Assembly (NCBI GenBank): GCA_031763025.1
Contig: JASSKH010000032.1
Coordinates: forward strand, 3,551,001 to 3,615,000
DNA from: Macrocystis pyrifera
Lineage: Eukaryota; Sar; Phaeophyceae; Laminariales; Laminariaceae
Length of the DNA: 64,000 nucleotides
Direction of reading: 5' to 3'
In this document: one piece after another, positions 34,246 through 44,829 of the stretch
How positions within the stretch are numbered: the first letter of the stretch is position 1
Layout of the letters: each line of letters begins with the position of its first letter
Translations under genes and position numbers: made by a program
Notes under the pieces: model-generated
The model's input: only the letters and a program-made list of their open reading frames with translations
Databases searched by the model: none
What the model was told of the DNA's origin: nothing

Positions 34246-34974
34246 TTTTACTGCTGACCTCCGTGAGCATGCTTACTACGTAAGTCAACCCCTCTCGGTG
34301 TCGTGTTTCCCCATCTTAACGCTGAAGACGAATCAATCTGCTTCGGAAGCTGCGCGAGTATCGTCTCGCAATTGACATGTATTTAGCGTCTCGGCGGAGG
34401 TCTCGAGCCAGCGTAGGTTTCGTATGACAGGTACCTGTATAACATCCTATTACGCTGCTGTTACAGCTGAGCTTACTGCACCAACGTAGTCGTCGGTGTT
34501 TCGCACTGCTGATTAACCGTATCGACTGCTGCTCAACTAACTGTTTTATGTCCATTATATCTGTATGCGAGGTATACAATACGAACGCTGAGCGTCTCGT
34601 ACGTAGTACTTCGTCGTGCTGCTTGCTGCTGTACGAACGAGTCATGCCTTGTAGTGGAATACAGGGAAGGGCAAAGTTTGTTTTTCTTGTGTTTTGAGCG
34701 TTTTCTTTCTCTCCACTCAATATTGTTTTTTTTTTAGTGCACCCCTCGGAAATACTGTCGCACTTACAGCCTGGAGTTGCGTACCGGTACGCCCTCGGCC
34801 ATTTCGGGCATGCGCGGAGCCGCAGGCGGGCGTTAGCCTGCAGCGACGAAGTTCCTCTTGTATATATATAGCACGTTTTGATAGACAAGTTTCTAACCGA
34901 TCAGGCGGGCGTTAGCTCGGAGCGGCGAAGCCCCTCGTTGTATATAAATGGCACGCGTTGGTAGATACGTTTCT
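34246..34974. other. No gene seen; short duplicated word
   Basis: The words GGCGGGCGTTAGC, CGACGAAG or GCGAAG, and TATATA recur about 80 bp apart (34826 and 34905). Nothing else is recognised. Confidence 0.35.
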
Positions 34975-35130
34975 AATTGACCGGGTTCCTTAACCCAATC
35001 AATAACGTTGGAATACAACCAGACTATCTCTCTATATACGTTTTTTTTATCTTATTCGTGATATAACTTTGGGTCTGGGGTTGTTCATCGGGTTGCACTT
35101 TTAGCAGTGTTGTTCGAAATCAATTTCTGG
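34975..35130 (+). repeat. Dispersed repeat D, copy 2
   Basis: TAATTGACCGGGTTCCTTAA, ACGTTGGAATAC and GGGTTGCACTTTTAGC match 15430-15545. Longer than copy 1. Confidence 0.5.
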
Positions 35131-35437
35131 GAAACGTAAAGAAAAGCCTCCTCCCAAGTGAGAACCCCCCCCCCCCCGAAAAACTGCGTGCTATATCTAC
35201 CGTAGGACGCGTCGACCAAAACCGTCAATCAGCCACAAAATAGTCTGCAATAAAATACGGATGTGTCCGAATCGAACGTACATGCTACAGGTATTCATAC
35301 TGGTATGTTTTCTATACGCTGGTACATATACCTGTTGTAACACAAAAACACAGTATGGTGCTGTATTTTGCTGCTGTATTTCTGTGTTTCTTGTCCGTTC
35401 TGTAGTCCATGTATGAATATTAATATTAAGCGTGCCA

Positions 35438-35530
35438 TCCGACAATGTGCAGCATGAGCCTCAACGTTGATCACTCAGAACATTCCTGAAAGAACAAAAC
35501 CACGGTAATATAGAAAAACTATGCACAAGG
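35438..35530 (+). repeat. Dispersed repeat E, copy
   Basis: GCCATCCGACAATGTGCAGC, CAACGTTGATCACTCA and CATTCCTGAAAGAACAAAAC; the most complete copy of this family. Confidence 0.55.
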
Positions 35531-35599
35531 TCTAGCTACCCTCTATGTCTATTTCCCGCTATGCTTCATCTACAACACTCCGTTGTTGTCCTTGCTCCC

Positions 35600-38500
35600 T
35601 CCTGCATCTCAAGATGTGCTCTTTATATTCTATTCTTGGGTCCTAAGCCACCTCCAAGCTCCATTCCCACGCCATCGGTGTGGGTCTGTCATCCCCTCCT
35701 GCGTGCTCCTTCTTGCTTTCTGGTGGTCCCTAACTTGGAGTTTGAAGCGCGACAGCCTCCTCGAAATGGCAACCTGTGTAGTCACCGAGGGGGTTTGAAG
35801 CAAGTGTTCCTTCACCACCCCTTTCCTTCCCATCGATCCACCATCCCTCCCCCCCAACGAAACTAACTTACGGCTGGTCGATGAACTCAATGCCTTGTAC
35901 CCCTAACGCCCAAAGCTCCCCCCTGCTGGAGTGGCAAGTTTGTGACTCCGTTCGTCAAATGACACATGTCCCGGACGATCGTAGTGTTGGTGCTTGCGCG
36001 CCGCGGGGGTAGAGGTGGTTGATCCATCGTGAGCACCACTGCCTCCTCGCAGGTGTATCTGTGCTTGTGGGTCGGCATGGGTGACGTCCAGCAGGATGAA
36101 CGTCTACCTATACTCCCTGTTTGGAGCGTCTCGGAGACCTCCTCTTCTGACGACAATTTCCATCCGCAGATTTCGGTCTACGGTGAACGGTTCGCCGTTC
36201 TCCACTTGGTGTCAGATACCTAGCCACTTCAACGTACTGGACTTCTCGTGGACAAGCGGTTGGTGCTGGGTAACCTGCGCCTCTAGATGCGTGCGTGGCG
36301 GGTGTCGACGTCAACTGCATCGTAACAGGGGCACCTCACCGTCACGTGCTCCTCGATCCCCATGCAGCGCCTATGCATACCCACAAGCTCTGGTGTGGGT
36401 ATGATACGGAGTGGGTCCGTTGGCCTCGCCAAAGACATGCCGTGGCTCCTGTCCCCTGTAGACTCCTATGGCGAGCCTTCGCGAAAGCTTTGGTCTCGGT
36501 CGCATCCAGTGAGTCACTCGGTCCGGGGGTGCGTGCCGTCTCCGGTAGCTCCTCCGACGAAACAGTGTGGGCGGCGTGCCGACCTTGATTCACCGGGTTG
36601 CCCAACTTCTGTTGAGCTTTGCGCAAATTAGTGGTTACGACGGCGTGCGCAGCCAGCATTTCGGCCTCGGAGAGCCTTGGGGCCAGATGCCCCTCTGCGC
36701 CTAGACCCCATTCCAGCCAAGATTCAGGGACGATATCCGCCATCGCTTCCTTCGTCACCCCCCATATGTCTCGAACCTGCCGCAAGCTGCCTCCCAGCTG
36801 AGCAATGATGCTCGATTCCGGGAGCCCCCTCCTCACTTTATCTCCTAGTGGGCCTGTGAGGTCTGCTAGAACCTCCGGCAAGATCCCCACCCTGCTCCCA
36901 ATGGAGGCCGACATTTTCCTCGCTTCTGTCGACAGTAGCCTTAACCCTCCTGCCCCCGTACAAAGACGTACTTGGGCCTGTTGGTAAGGTTTGAGAGTCA
37001 GTCGACTGTCAGGCCACCCCTCCGGGAAGAACGACTGTGCCTCCGCCGCTCCCGGTAGCTCGAGGAATTTCTCGTACGCCCACTGCGCCCCGTTGTCGGT
37101 CTTTCCACTCGCTTTAAGGGACAGCCCCGGATCCAGAGCCCTATCCAGGTAGCTCGTCCGTTGCCCGAGAGGTTCGACGGTGATGAGGGCCGCTGCTTGT
37201 TTGTCGGGTATGTTAACGAGGCAGCGCGCACGCCGGTCCCGCACTACTTCCATTGCTCGCCCCCGCACGTATTCCCCCGTGCCGATCAGGACACTCACCA
37301 ATGTCACCCCTTCTTCGTCTGCGATGCAGACCTCAAGGATTTCAACGCTTTTCAGGAGCGAAATCTCCAACGCCGTCGGGGCATACACTTTGGGTGGTAG
37401 TGCCACTGTTTTGGCGGCGTTGACCACAATATCGATATCATCTAGCTCTCGCCGGAGGAAGGCAAATGCTCAAACCGTGTTGGCCGTGATCACCGTAAGA
37501 CCGAGAGAGATATCGTCCATTTGCGCGAAAGCTTCCACTCCTTCTCTCTCGGACTCCTGTCGATACGGCTTTAGCCCTGGTCACGACGCCAGACAGAACA
37601 TTGCTGGTCCCATGGGGTCCTCTTCCTGGACACATCCGGAGTTTGTGACCGTCCGGGTCTCCGCCGAGTCAATCCCGAAGAACACGTCGGCTGGTCTTGT
37701 ACCGAAGCACTTCGCCACTAACGGCGTGAGCGCTCGCACGCAGTTTGCCACCTCTTTTAGCACTGCCGTCCTTTGCACGGCGTTGAAGGCGTTGGGGGCA
37801 GTCTGTGAGAATGAGCTAGTCGCCCGTCTCGTGTAGCGTCCTATTAGTAGCCCCCAACCCGACATGCGCCACTCCGCCGGGTACGGTGCCCCAAACTGCT
37901 TCACTTTCCGGTTTACATCCGCCAACCGCGACCGCCACTGTCGCATAGCCCCTAAGGTGATGAGCCTCCTCCGAAACATGGCCACGCAAACCGGCCGGCA
38001 CTTTTCCATTAACGCGGTGAGGCTCGACTGTAAGAAGAGCTGCCAGAACTCTTTCGGGAACGCGTCCGGCTCGTCGACGATTCTCCGCCAAGGCTGGTCA
38101 TACCACTTCCGGAGTCCTCTCTGCCGATGTCGGTGTGAATGATGGATTGTAGATGAGCAAATCATCGATCGTCGTTTCTGGGGCCATCGAGGGCCCTTCG
38201 GGGCCTGATGACGTCGACGAGCACCTCGGAGGCGTACTCATCGTCAGGGCCCCACGGGGGGGCATTTCCGTCTTTCGCCTCGGTAGCGTTCGCCAACACT
38301 GCAGCAGGGGAGCTTGACCACCAATATATGTTCCACGTTTCCTGATTCCCCGCTGATCGTAGTTTGGCCAGAAGGTTGCGTGCTGCCACTTTGACCCCTC
38401 CCGCGTGGCGACACGCCGACGACGCTCGTTCAAGCTTCGCCTCGTCCGAAGCTTCCTGGGCGGCATCCCCTTGTCTCAAGTCGCCTCTTCTGGTACACGC

Positions 38501-38620
38501 TATCAGCCATTGGAGCAGGAGCACGATGACCCCGCTATCCACCAGCGCGAACTCTGTCGCCTCTTGATCCGGCCGTCCGGTGAGTGGAGCATGGCTGACA
38601 TGAGGTACCATGTCTTTATT
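35600..38620 (-). mobile_element. Broken non-LTR retrotransposon with restriction-like endonuclease
   Basis: Reading the minus strand, an RT region carries the block EDPMGPAMFCLA (about 37590-37625) and the catalytic box QMDDISLGL (about 37500-37530). A thumb region with PDKQAAALITVEPLGQRTSY follows (about 37140-37220). Next come a zinc knuckle RCPCYDAV...RHAR (about 36270-36340) and an endonuclease-like stretch RMEIVVRRGGL and LLDVTHADPQ (about 36080-36180). This RT-CCHC-endonuclease order is that of the CRE/R2/NeSL group of LINEs. In-frame stops and frame changes show it is not active. The N-terminal part upstream of the RT (to about 38620) is unrecognised. Confidence 0.8.
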
Positions 38621-39189
38621 GCCCGCAGGAGCGAGGTCGGCGTCGTTCCGGTTCGGCCGGTGCTCTCCTATAACGTGGTTGGGGATATCAAGGACGTGAA
38701 CGCTCAGGCGCGCGTGTGCTCCCGCCAGTTACGACTGCACGTGTTCTCGGTTGCGAAACGTTGCCCCAGGTTATCTAAGGAAACTGCATCGAGTGGTGGC
38801 CCCATGCCCAGGCTATTTTAGTTCCATCCGTGCCAACGCCCCCGGCTGCAAAGCTCCTCGTCACCTATGGTCCCCTCTCTCACCCGCGCCGCCCGACTGC
38901 GAAGACCCAGGTCGGCATGGACCGCTGCCTCCAGCGCATCCCTTCTGGGATGCAGGGCTCCACAGTCGACCGCTGGACAGCGGAGTGGTGCCGATGCCGT
39001 GCCTCTCGCAAGGACCTCAACTCACGTGGAGCCCTTGCCCACATGGAAAACGTATCGTCCGATGCCCGAGCTGAAACGTCACACCGCAGATCCCGCACGC
39101 CACGCCACCTGTAGTTTCGCCAAAGATGACACGAGGACGCGTTACGTTCCCTGTTCTCCTCGCCTGTGCTCTGGGATATCCTTCTGCCT
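38621..39189. other. Unassigned, possibly 5' part of the 35.6-38.6 kb element
   Basis: Open on both strands and GC-rich; residues on neither strand match a family I know. It may belong to the adjacent element. Confidence 0.3.
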
Positions 39190-39560
39190 GAGCCTTGCCG
39201 TTGGATGTCCGAGCCCCCCTCTCGTTTATTTCTTCTCCTCTCCCTTCTCTTCCCTCTCCACCACTAGTTCGCGTCCGGTTTCCACGTCTCCTCTACCCTC
39301 CCAATACCCCCCCCCCCCCCCCCCGCTAGGTTCGCTCCTTGTACCCGTCCCCGCCCCTCCCCCCCTCTCCATCTCCCCCGATTCCCCGGGCCGTCTTGCT
39401 CTCTCCGCTCCTCACTCTCTCCCCGATCCCCCTGTTCTCTCCACTACCCCCGCCCCTCCCGCTCCCTCTGCCCCCCCTGCTCCCCCCGCTCCCCGCTTTT
39501 CCCCCGCTTCCCCTGCCTCCCCCTCCCCCCTCGTCCCCGTCTCCCTCTCTCGACCTGCTA
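39190..39560 (+). repeat. Polypyrimidine (C/T) tract with poly(C)
   Basis: About 370 bases made almost only of C and T, with 18 C at 39307-39324. The Pro/Ser-rich open frames here are composition effects. Confidence 0.6.
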
Positions 39561-39654
39561 GCGATGGCGCCGCCCTATCTCTTCTCGCCGCTTCCCTCGG
39601 TCCATTCGCTTTCTCCGCTTCTTGAAAGAGTGGAGTGCGCACATACGTACTGTT

Positions 39655-40340
39655 CATTTATCCAGGTGCACGGGTGCTTGACGCGCTACCTTGCTCATAC
39701 GGAGGGGTGGGAGACGATGCAGAACGCCATGAGGCTGGTAGATAGAGATAAAGAAATAGGATTGGCCAGGTATGTGTGTTCCAGGTGCTCGACCAGACTG
39801 TCGCATGGGTATTGTCCCGCGGAGGTCTGAGCATTCGCCGAGGTCGTGGATGTCCGTATATCGGATGTATACGACGGTGGCTACCCATATTCCTGGAGTA
39901 TTAGTTGTCGTTAGCCGTGACACTGTCCCGTGACAAGTAAGCACCTCAGAAGGAAACAAGGCCCGTTCCCCGCACACAGCTCCATCATCATTGATGATCG
40001 CTTCGTGGGATCGACCATACCGGTCCTATGTCAAAACATGGCGTGTCCTACACGCTTACTCTCTAAGAAAGGGAAGTGCCATAGATGCCGAGTCAACTGG
40101 GGGTCCTCCCCACAAGTATATTACGAAACGAATGTACAATTGAGAATGAGTTTCACATCCCCTTGTTGTTGGAGCCTTAGACGTCATCCACATGTCAATG
40201 CGCATCCCATCCGGAGAAACTTAACTCTCTCTGCGATATCTGTAAATGAATTGCAACTACATGAATCACAACGATCAGCCAATCACACTACATCATACGT
40301 TGGCGCGACTATGAGCAACTGTCATGACAAGAGTATCTAC
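39655..40340 (+). repeat. Direct repeat F, left copy
   Basis: TCCAGGTGCACGGGTGCTTG, GACGATGCAGAACGCCATGA and later GCGCATCCCATCCGGAGA are shared with 41412-41760 in the same order. The left copy has about 300 bp of extra sequence inside. Confidence 0.55.
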
Positions 40341-41411
40341 GCTGTACGATCTCCACAATCATCCAACACATAAATGCATCCTCTTGTCGTGACACTACAA
40401 GTAGTAGTGCTATCATTCCAAACACATAAACTCCAAAAGCCCGCACTTAATAGAAACCAAACAATTGCCTCCCTGCTGTGAAAACACCGAGCTCATCCAG
40501 AATTCAAAAACAAACAAGAATAAGCTCAATTATCAAATACATACTGGCGTAAACTTCAGCAATCTCGTCAATACTCAACTACTGTATCTAAGGAATTCCG
40601 TCAGCGATAGTCAATGGCCACCAGCTCTATGAAATAGGGCGAAATAAATCAGGCACATCAGTTTCAAAACTAACTACAGGATCACATGCACAACCGCCTC
40701 CCGGCTGTGTAGGCAACACCCTTTCAAATCCTAAAAGCTCAAATTCCAATTACGGTACTCTTCCAAGTCATTACATTACCATCTGAACCTCTCGACCTTT
40801 CAGCAGTGACCAGTTCAGCTTATCGAGCGTATGCTGCCCTTACAAGTGAACCACGAAGCCACAGATGGTATCAACCGCGGTTGATCATCTCGACATCCGG
40901 CTTCCAATATTTAACCACCAAACCACCACAGACAACATTAGCTGCAGTTGAGCATGTTGACTTCAGTCTCCCGAAATTTTAACAAGTCAAGCACCCAAAC
41001 TATCCATGGCAGAGCGCTAAACCTTAAAGCAGCAATGAAATATGCGTGGGTGCGTGCATACAGTAAACATTTAACCTATAGAGTTCCTCCCTACGTACGT
41101 GAGAAAACCTTGCGATGACGTAAGAGCAGTATCAGCCAAAAACCTGTACGACGGGAAGGGGGGGGAAGAGGTATCCGAACGCAGTCCAGTTGCTATGTCG
41201 AAAAATCAAACTTTTTTCAACCCACCAAACTTGTAAAGAATTCAAGCGAACTAATTTATTGATGTATACCGTACTAAAACGCACGCCCGGGGTGGGGTGA
41301 AGGGGGGTGAACGTCCAGACACAATCCAGTTACCCCGTAGCAAATATCGAACATCTTCCAGCGTACCAAGCACCTGAAAATCCGAGTATAAAACTGCGTT
41401 GATAATACATC
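40341..41411. other. AT-rich spacer, nothing recognised
   Basis: AT-rich DNA between the two F repeats, without open frames or RNA genes. Confidence 0.4.
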
Positions 41412-41760
41412 CTGTCCATCTCCGGAACATCCAGGTGCACAGGTGCTTGGCGCGTTGTCTCCTTCATTCCGAACGGTGGGCGATGATACAGAAAGCCATG
41501 AGACTGGTAGAAAAAGCTAGAGAAATATCAATAATACCAATATACAATTTTGCATGTAAGAAAGGGGCTCGCACCCCCCTGCTTTGGGACCCTTAGAAGT
41601 AATCTATATGCAAATATGCATCCCATTCGGAGATCAATTACTCTTGTGCGATCTCCATTGAGGAATTGCAGCTACACGAATCACACCAATCATCCGACCA
41701 AACCACATCAGCCGTTAGCGCGACTTTTAAGCAACTGGCACGTACATGCAGATGCTTGTT
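41412..41760 (+). repeat. Direct repeat F, right copy
   Basis: ATCCAGGTGCACAGGTGCTT, CGATGATACAGAAAGCCATG and TGCATCCCATTCGGAGATCA pair with the left copy at 39655-40340. Confidence 0.55.
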
Positions 41761-42385
41761 GCCTCATGAAACTGGAATATATATTTTAAAGAGTAAGCTA
41801 AAGCTCAGCTCTTGAGACCGAAAATCCCCTCGAAACCCATCTGCTACATGTTGTAGGTTACAGGTAGCATGTGCGTGATGTCACGGTAGCATCTACAGTA
41901 GCCAGACGACGCAGTTCACAACAACACTGCTGAACATATTACACCTGGCAATGTACAACGAGGTTAGAATATACCTGGTACGTACAGAGGCATTTCCGCT
42001 GTTCTTATCAAAACAAGTATGAGATTATAAGCCGCTCAGTCCGTTCAGTCAGCCGTTCCACTGAGCGGTCTCGTCTTCTCTTGTTAAGTACTCCACCTGG
42101 GTCTGAGTAACAAAACTGTTCGCCCGCTGTTGAACCTGAGCATACTGACTGTATCACGAAACTGTTCATCGTAGTAACAAGTCACCACCTGAGGCTATGT
42201 TTCCCATCTCCCTAACGTGTATATACCAGGTTTTTTTGAGGCGTTCTACGATAGAGGTTAACCTTAACTTTCTGAGGCTCCTAACTTGACTTGAAGGAGC
42301 TCCACACCTCACCCCAAAACTGACTTTAGCAAAAAATCGAATTTCACCCCGATGAATTACCCCATGGCTCAACTATACGAAAACG
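41761..42385. other. No gene seen
   Basis: No supported feature. A short inverted repeat (CCGCTCAGT / ACTGAGCGG) lies at about 42032-42068. Confidence 0.35.
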
Positions 42386-42652
42386 TCATTTTTCGAAACA
42401 AGATTGGCATTCCGGCGATTTTGTGTTAAGGAACCCCGTCATTCTGAACAAACATAGCGGAAATGTGCTACCTATATCGTAGATCGCGTCTATGTTCAGA
42501 TATCCACTTTCCGTTTCGCGCGGAAACCAACACCGTATCCAGTAGAAGAGCATGTCAGTATACCACATATGTTTACCGTGATCTCCTACTAGATATGATA
42601 TACCAAATATTGCACCTGTTCCAAGTATGATGCGTCGCATGAAAGGTAACAT
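42386..42652 (-). CDS. Unrecognised 88-codon open frame
   Basis: Starts MLPFMRRIILGTGAIFGISY with a hydrophobic N-terminal stretch, continues with Trp/Tyr-rich WYTDMLFYWIRCWF, and ends at a stop. The residue mix looks protein-like, and the start could be a signal or targeting segment or a single membrane span. It may be a first exon or a decayed gene. No family can be named and neighbours are non-coding. Confidence 0.25.
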   Translation of the reverse strand: MLPFMRRIILGTGAIFGISYLVGDHGKHMWYTDMLFYWIRCWFPRETESGYLNIDAIYDIGSTFPLCLFRMTGFLNTKSPECQSCFEK

Positions 42653-43086
42653 GTCGAATGGACGAACTGTATCTTTCGGATGATCTCAAGCGTCGTTTTC
42701 CTGAGAATACAAAAAACTCAATCTATACAAACGGTGATAGTCATTCATACAATCAAGGCAGACGTTTGACATAGCGCCGGACACAACTAAAAAAAACTGT
42801 CGACACGGCTGGGAATAAGAATTTTAGCACCGAAATGAAAAACAAAGCGGAAATGAAAATGCATCGTAACCAAAAGGATGAAAGGATATCACAGAAAGCA
42901 CGCCAAGTACGAGATTTTGGGAACATGCTCGTAGACCGGTGGGAGACTCTTATGGGCCTACGCTAGTGTGGCCAGGTGCGGCATATATTACGATGAAAAT
43001 GCCTGATCGAGACTTGAGTCTAATCTGCGGGAGTCACAATGGCGTTGGCATCCTGATCACCCCGCTCTTCTCCCCTTCCCTCTTTC
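42653..43086. other. No gene seen
   Basis: AT-rich, then mixed sequence leading into a C-rich run at 43073-43110. Confidence 0.35.
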
Positions 43087-43110
43087 TCCCCCCCCCCTCC
43101 CCCCCCCCCC

Positions 43111-43632
43111 TACACATAGTATACCTGGTGTATATATAGGTTGGGTTGACGTCGGTTGGCGACGTCGCTGGAAAACACGCCTCTCACTGCGTGAGATAGA
43201 CAGCCAGGGCACTGTTTTGATTTTTTTTTCTTGGCGGTTACCACGGCTGCCAGTCAAGTTTGATAAGTTTGGTGCGGGGAGCACTTTTACTTCGCACAAG
43301 GGCGATGATCGTGTCACGTAGTGTGTATAAGATGAGGCACCCACGAGGCAGTTACATAGTAAACCCATTGCTGTCTCTGGAAGCGGCCACACCACAAATC
43401 AAATCAATTCATTGATGCTGTTATCCGTAAACAAGAAAATCCGCCTCCAAACCGGTTCTTAGTAGGATGCGGCTCACCTTTCAAGCGACTCGCCCAACAC
43501 CTCACGGCGCTTCGCGCTTGGTACAAGCAATGTCTGCCTGGTCGGTGAAAACCCGACTCGCTCCATACCGGCATTGTAGGGATGCGAGGGTCTATGGTCA
43601 TACGACTACGGCCATGCATGACAATGAGTACA
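43111..43632 (+). mobile_element. Repeat family A, full-length copy 2 (522 bp)
   Basis: Collinear with 1651-2173 over its whole length, preceded by about 20 C and T (43087-43110) and followed by GTACACCCCTCTCACC. Few gaps separate the two copies, so they are the youngest pair in the window. Confidence 0.75.
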
Positions 43633-43849
43633 CCCCTCTCACCCTCTCCCCGCCTCCCGCGCGCCTCTACCTCGCCTCCCCACTATCTCTTATGCCCCCC
43701 CCTCGCTGTCACCCCCCGTCGCGATGTCCTCGCCGTAGGAGAGCGGAGGGCCGAGCACGATAGAGCGCGCTTCCGACCGTACTTTGGTGCATACTCAAGA
43801 ACACAGCATCCCTCGTGAGATGTAGGGCGAGCTAATCGTCACTGAACAT
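43633..43849. other. C-rich spacer
   Basis: Pyrimidine-rich sequence with no supported feature. Confidence 0.35.
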
Positions 43850-44500
43850 GTTTGGTCTCAAACATTTCCGCCGAAGCACTTGGAAGAAGCGCCTATCTTG
43901 AAGCATTGTACGGCAACGATGCACCTATGTGGGATCTAAGCTCTTTGGGTCATGGGGGCATTTGTGCACATCAAAACATACACGACGACTCTGAGGGACA
44001 AGGCCTGGGTGAGCATGCTCTGTCCATTCAGCCGGAACAGCAGAACTCTTCGCATCTACAATCCGGAAAAGGGGGCCGTTGTGAAACGTCGGAGGGGACA
44101 CAGGGACTCGGCTACCGCGACCACGATGAATAGATCCACGCCCGAGATGTCGTCGATCGTACACTTCATTCCCCGAAAGCATCACAGTTCAACTCGCACG
44201 CCTATACACGGTGCGAGGACCCGAGAGATGAGAAGATAATAGAAGAGCAGGATGTCGACTGACGGAGGGTCGGGGCTGTCGGAGCGTCGTCAAACGAGGT
44301 TGCCAAAGAACCATTGCCTAGTCGGATCCTGGGGTTGACGGATGGACATCGCCTATTTCACCTGTGGATGCACCGGTTGCTGGTGAACCGTTCGTCGCTC
44401 GCGCCCCCACACGAGCCAACCCTGACGCCGAAGGCATCTGCTACGGCGCCTTCACCGATTGTTCACTATGGGAAAATCGACCGTTCATCCCAGTAACATC
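43850..44500 (+). mobile_element. Ty1/copia fossil, end of integrase region
   Basis: A broken remnant whose translation resembles the segment that follows the copia integrase core (the conserved kWvGml...SrnSrtYRIynPek type region, about 43960-44070) and then a variable linker. It is clearly broken, with several disruptions. No LTR was seen beside it. The RT remnant at 48420-49040 may come from the same insertion. Confidence 0.6.
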
Positions 44501-44829
44501 CCTGCACCATCGCGGGTGAGCGTTTTGCGGTATGGTCTGTAGACTACCCTCGAGGACGCAGCCACTCATGACGCCAACCGCCATCATGTTAGGCCACCGA
44601 CAGCTTCAGCCAGACAGGGTGTTCGGCAGAACAGAAGGAGGAGTGTGTAATCAACCTCCTGCAACAAGTATGAAGATGAAATCAACTCCCGGCCGGGCAA
44701 GCAGTGGGTAGGCGCAACAAAAAAAGGAAATTTAGAGCATACAGAAGCCCGAGATATATAGTACAATTTAGTGACCATCATTATCGATACCATTTCTTTA
44801 CTTTGGGTTAGGCACTATACCGTCCTTTT
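44501..44829. other. No gene seen
   Basis: Sequence between the copia remnant and the decamer array; nothing recognised. Confidence 0.35.

Noticed and set aside
38867-39625. Pro/Ser-rich 252-codon frame
   Set aside because: Largely explained by the polypyrimidine tract; overlapping frames are open too.
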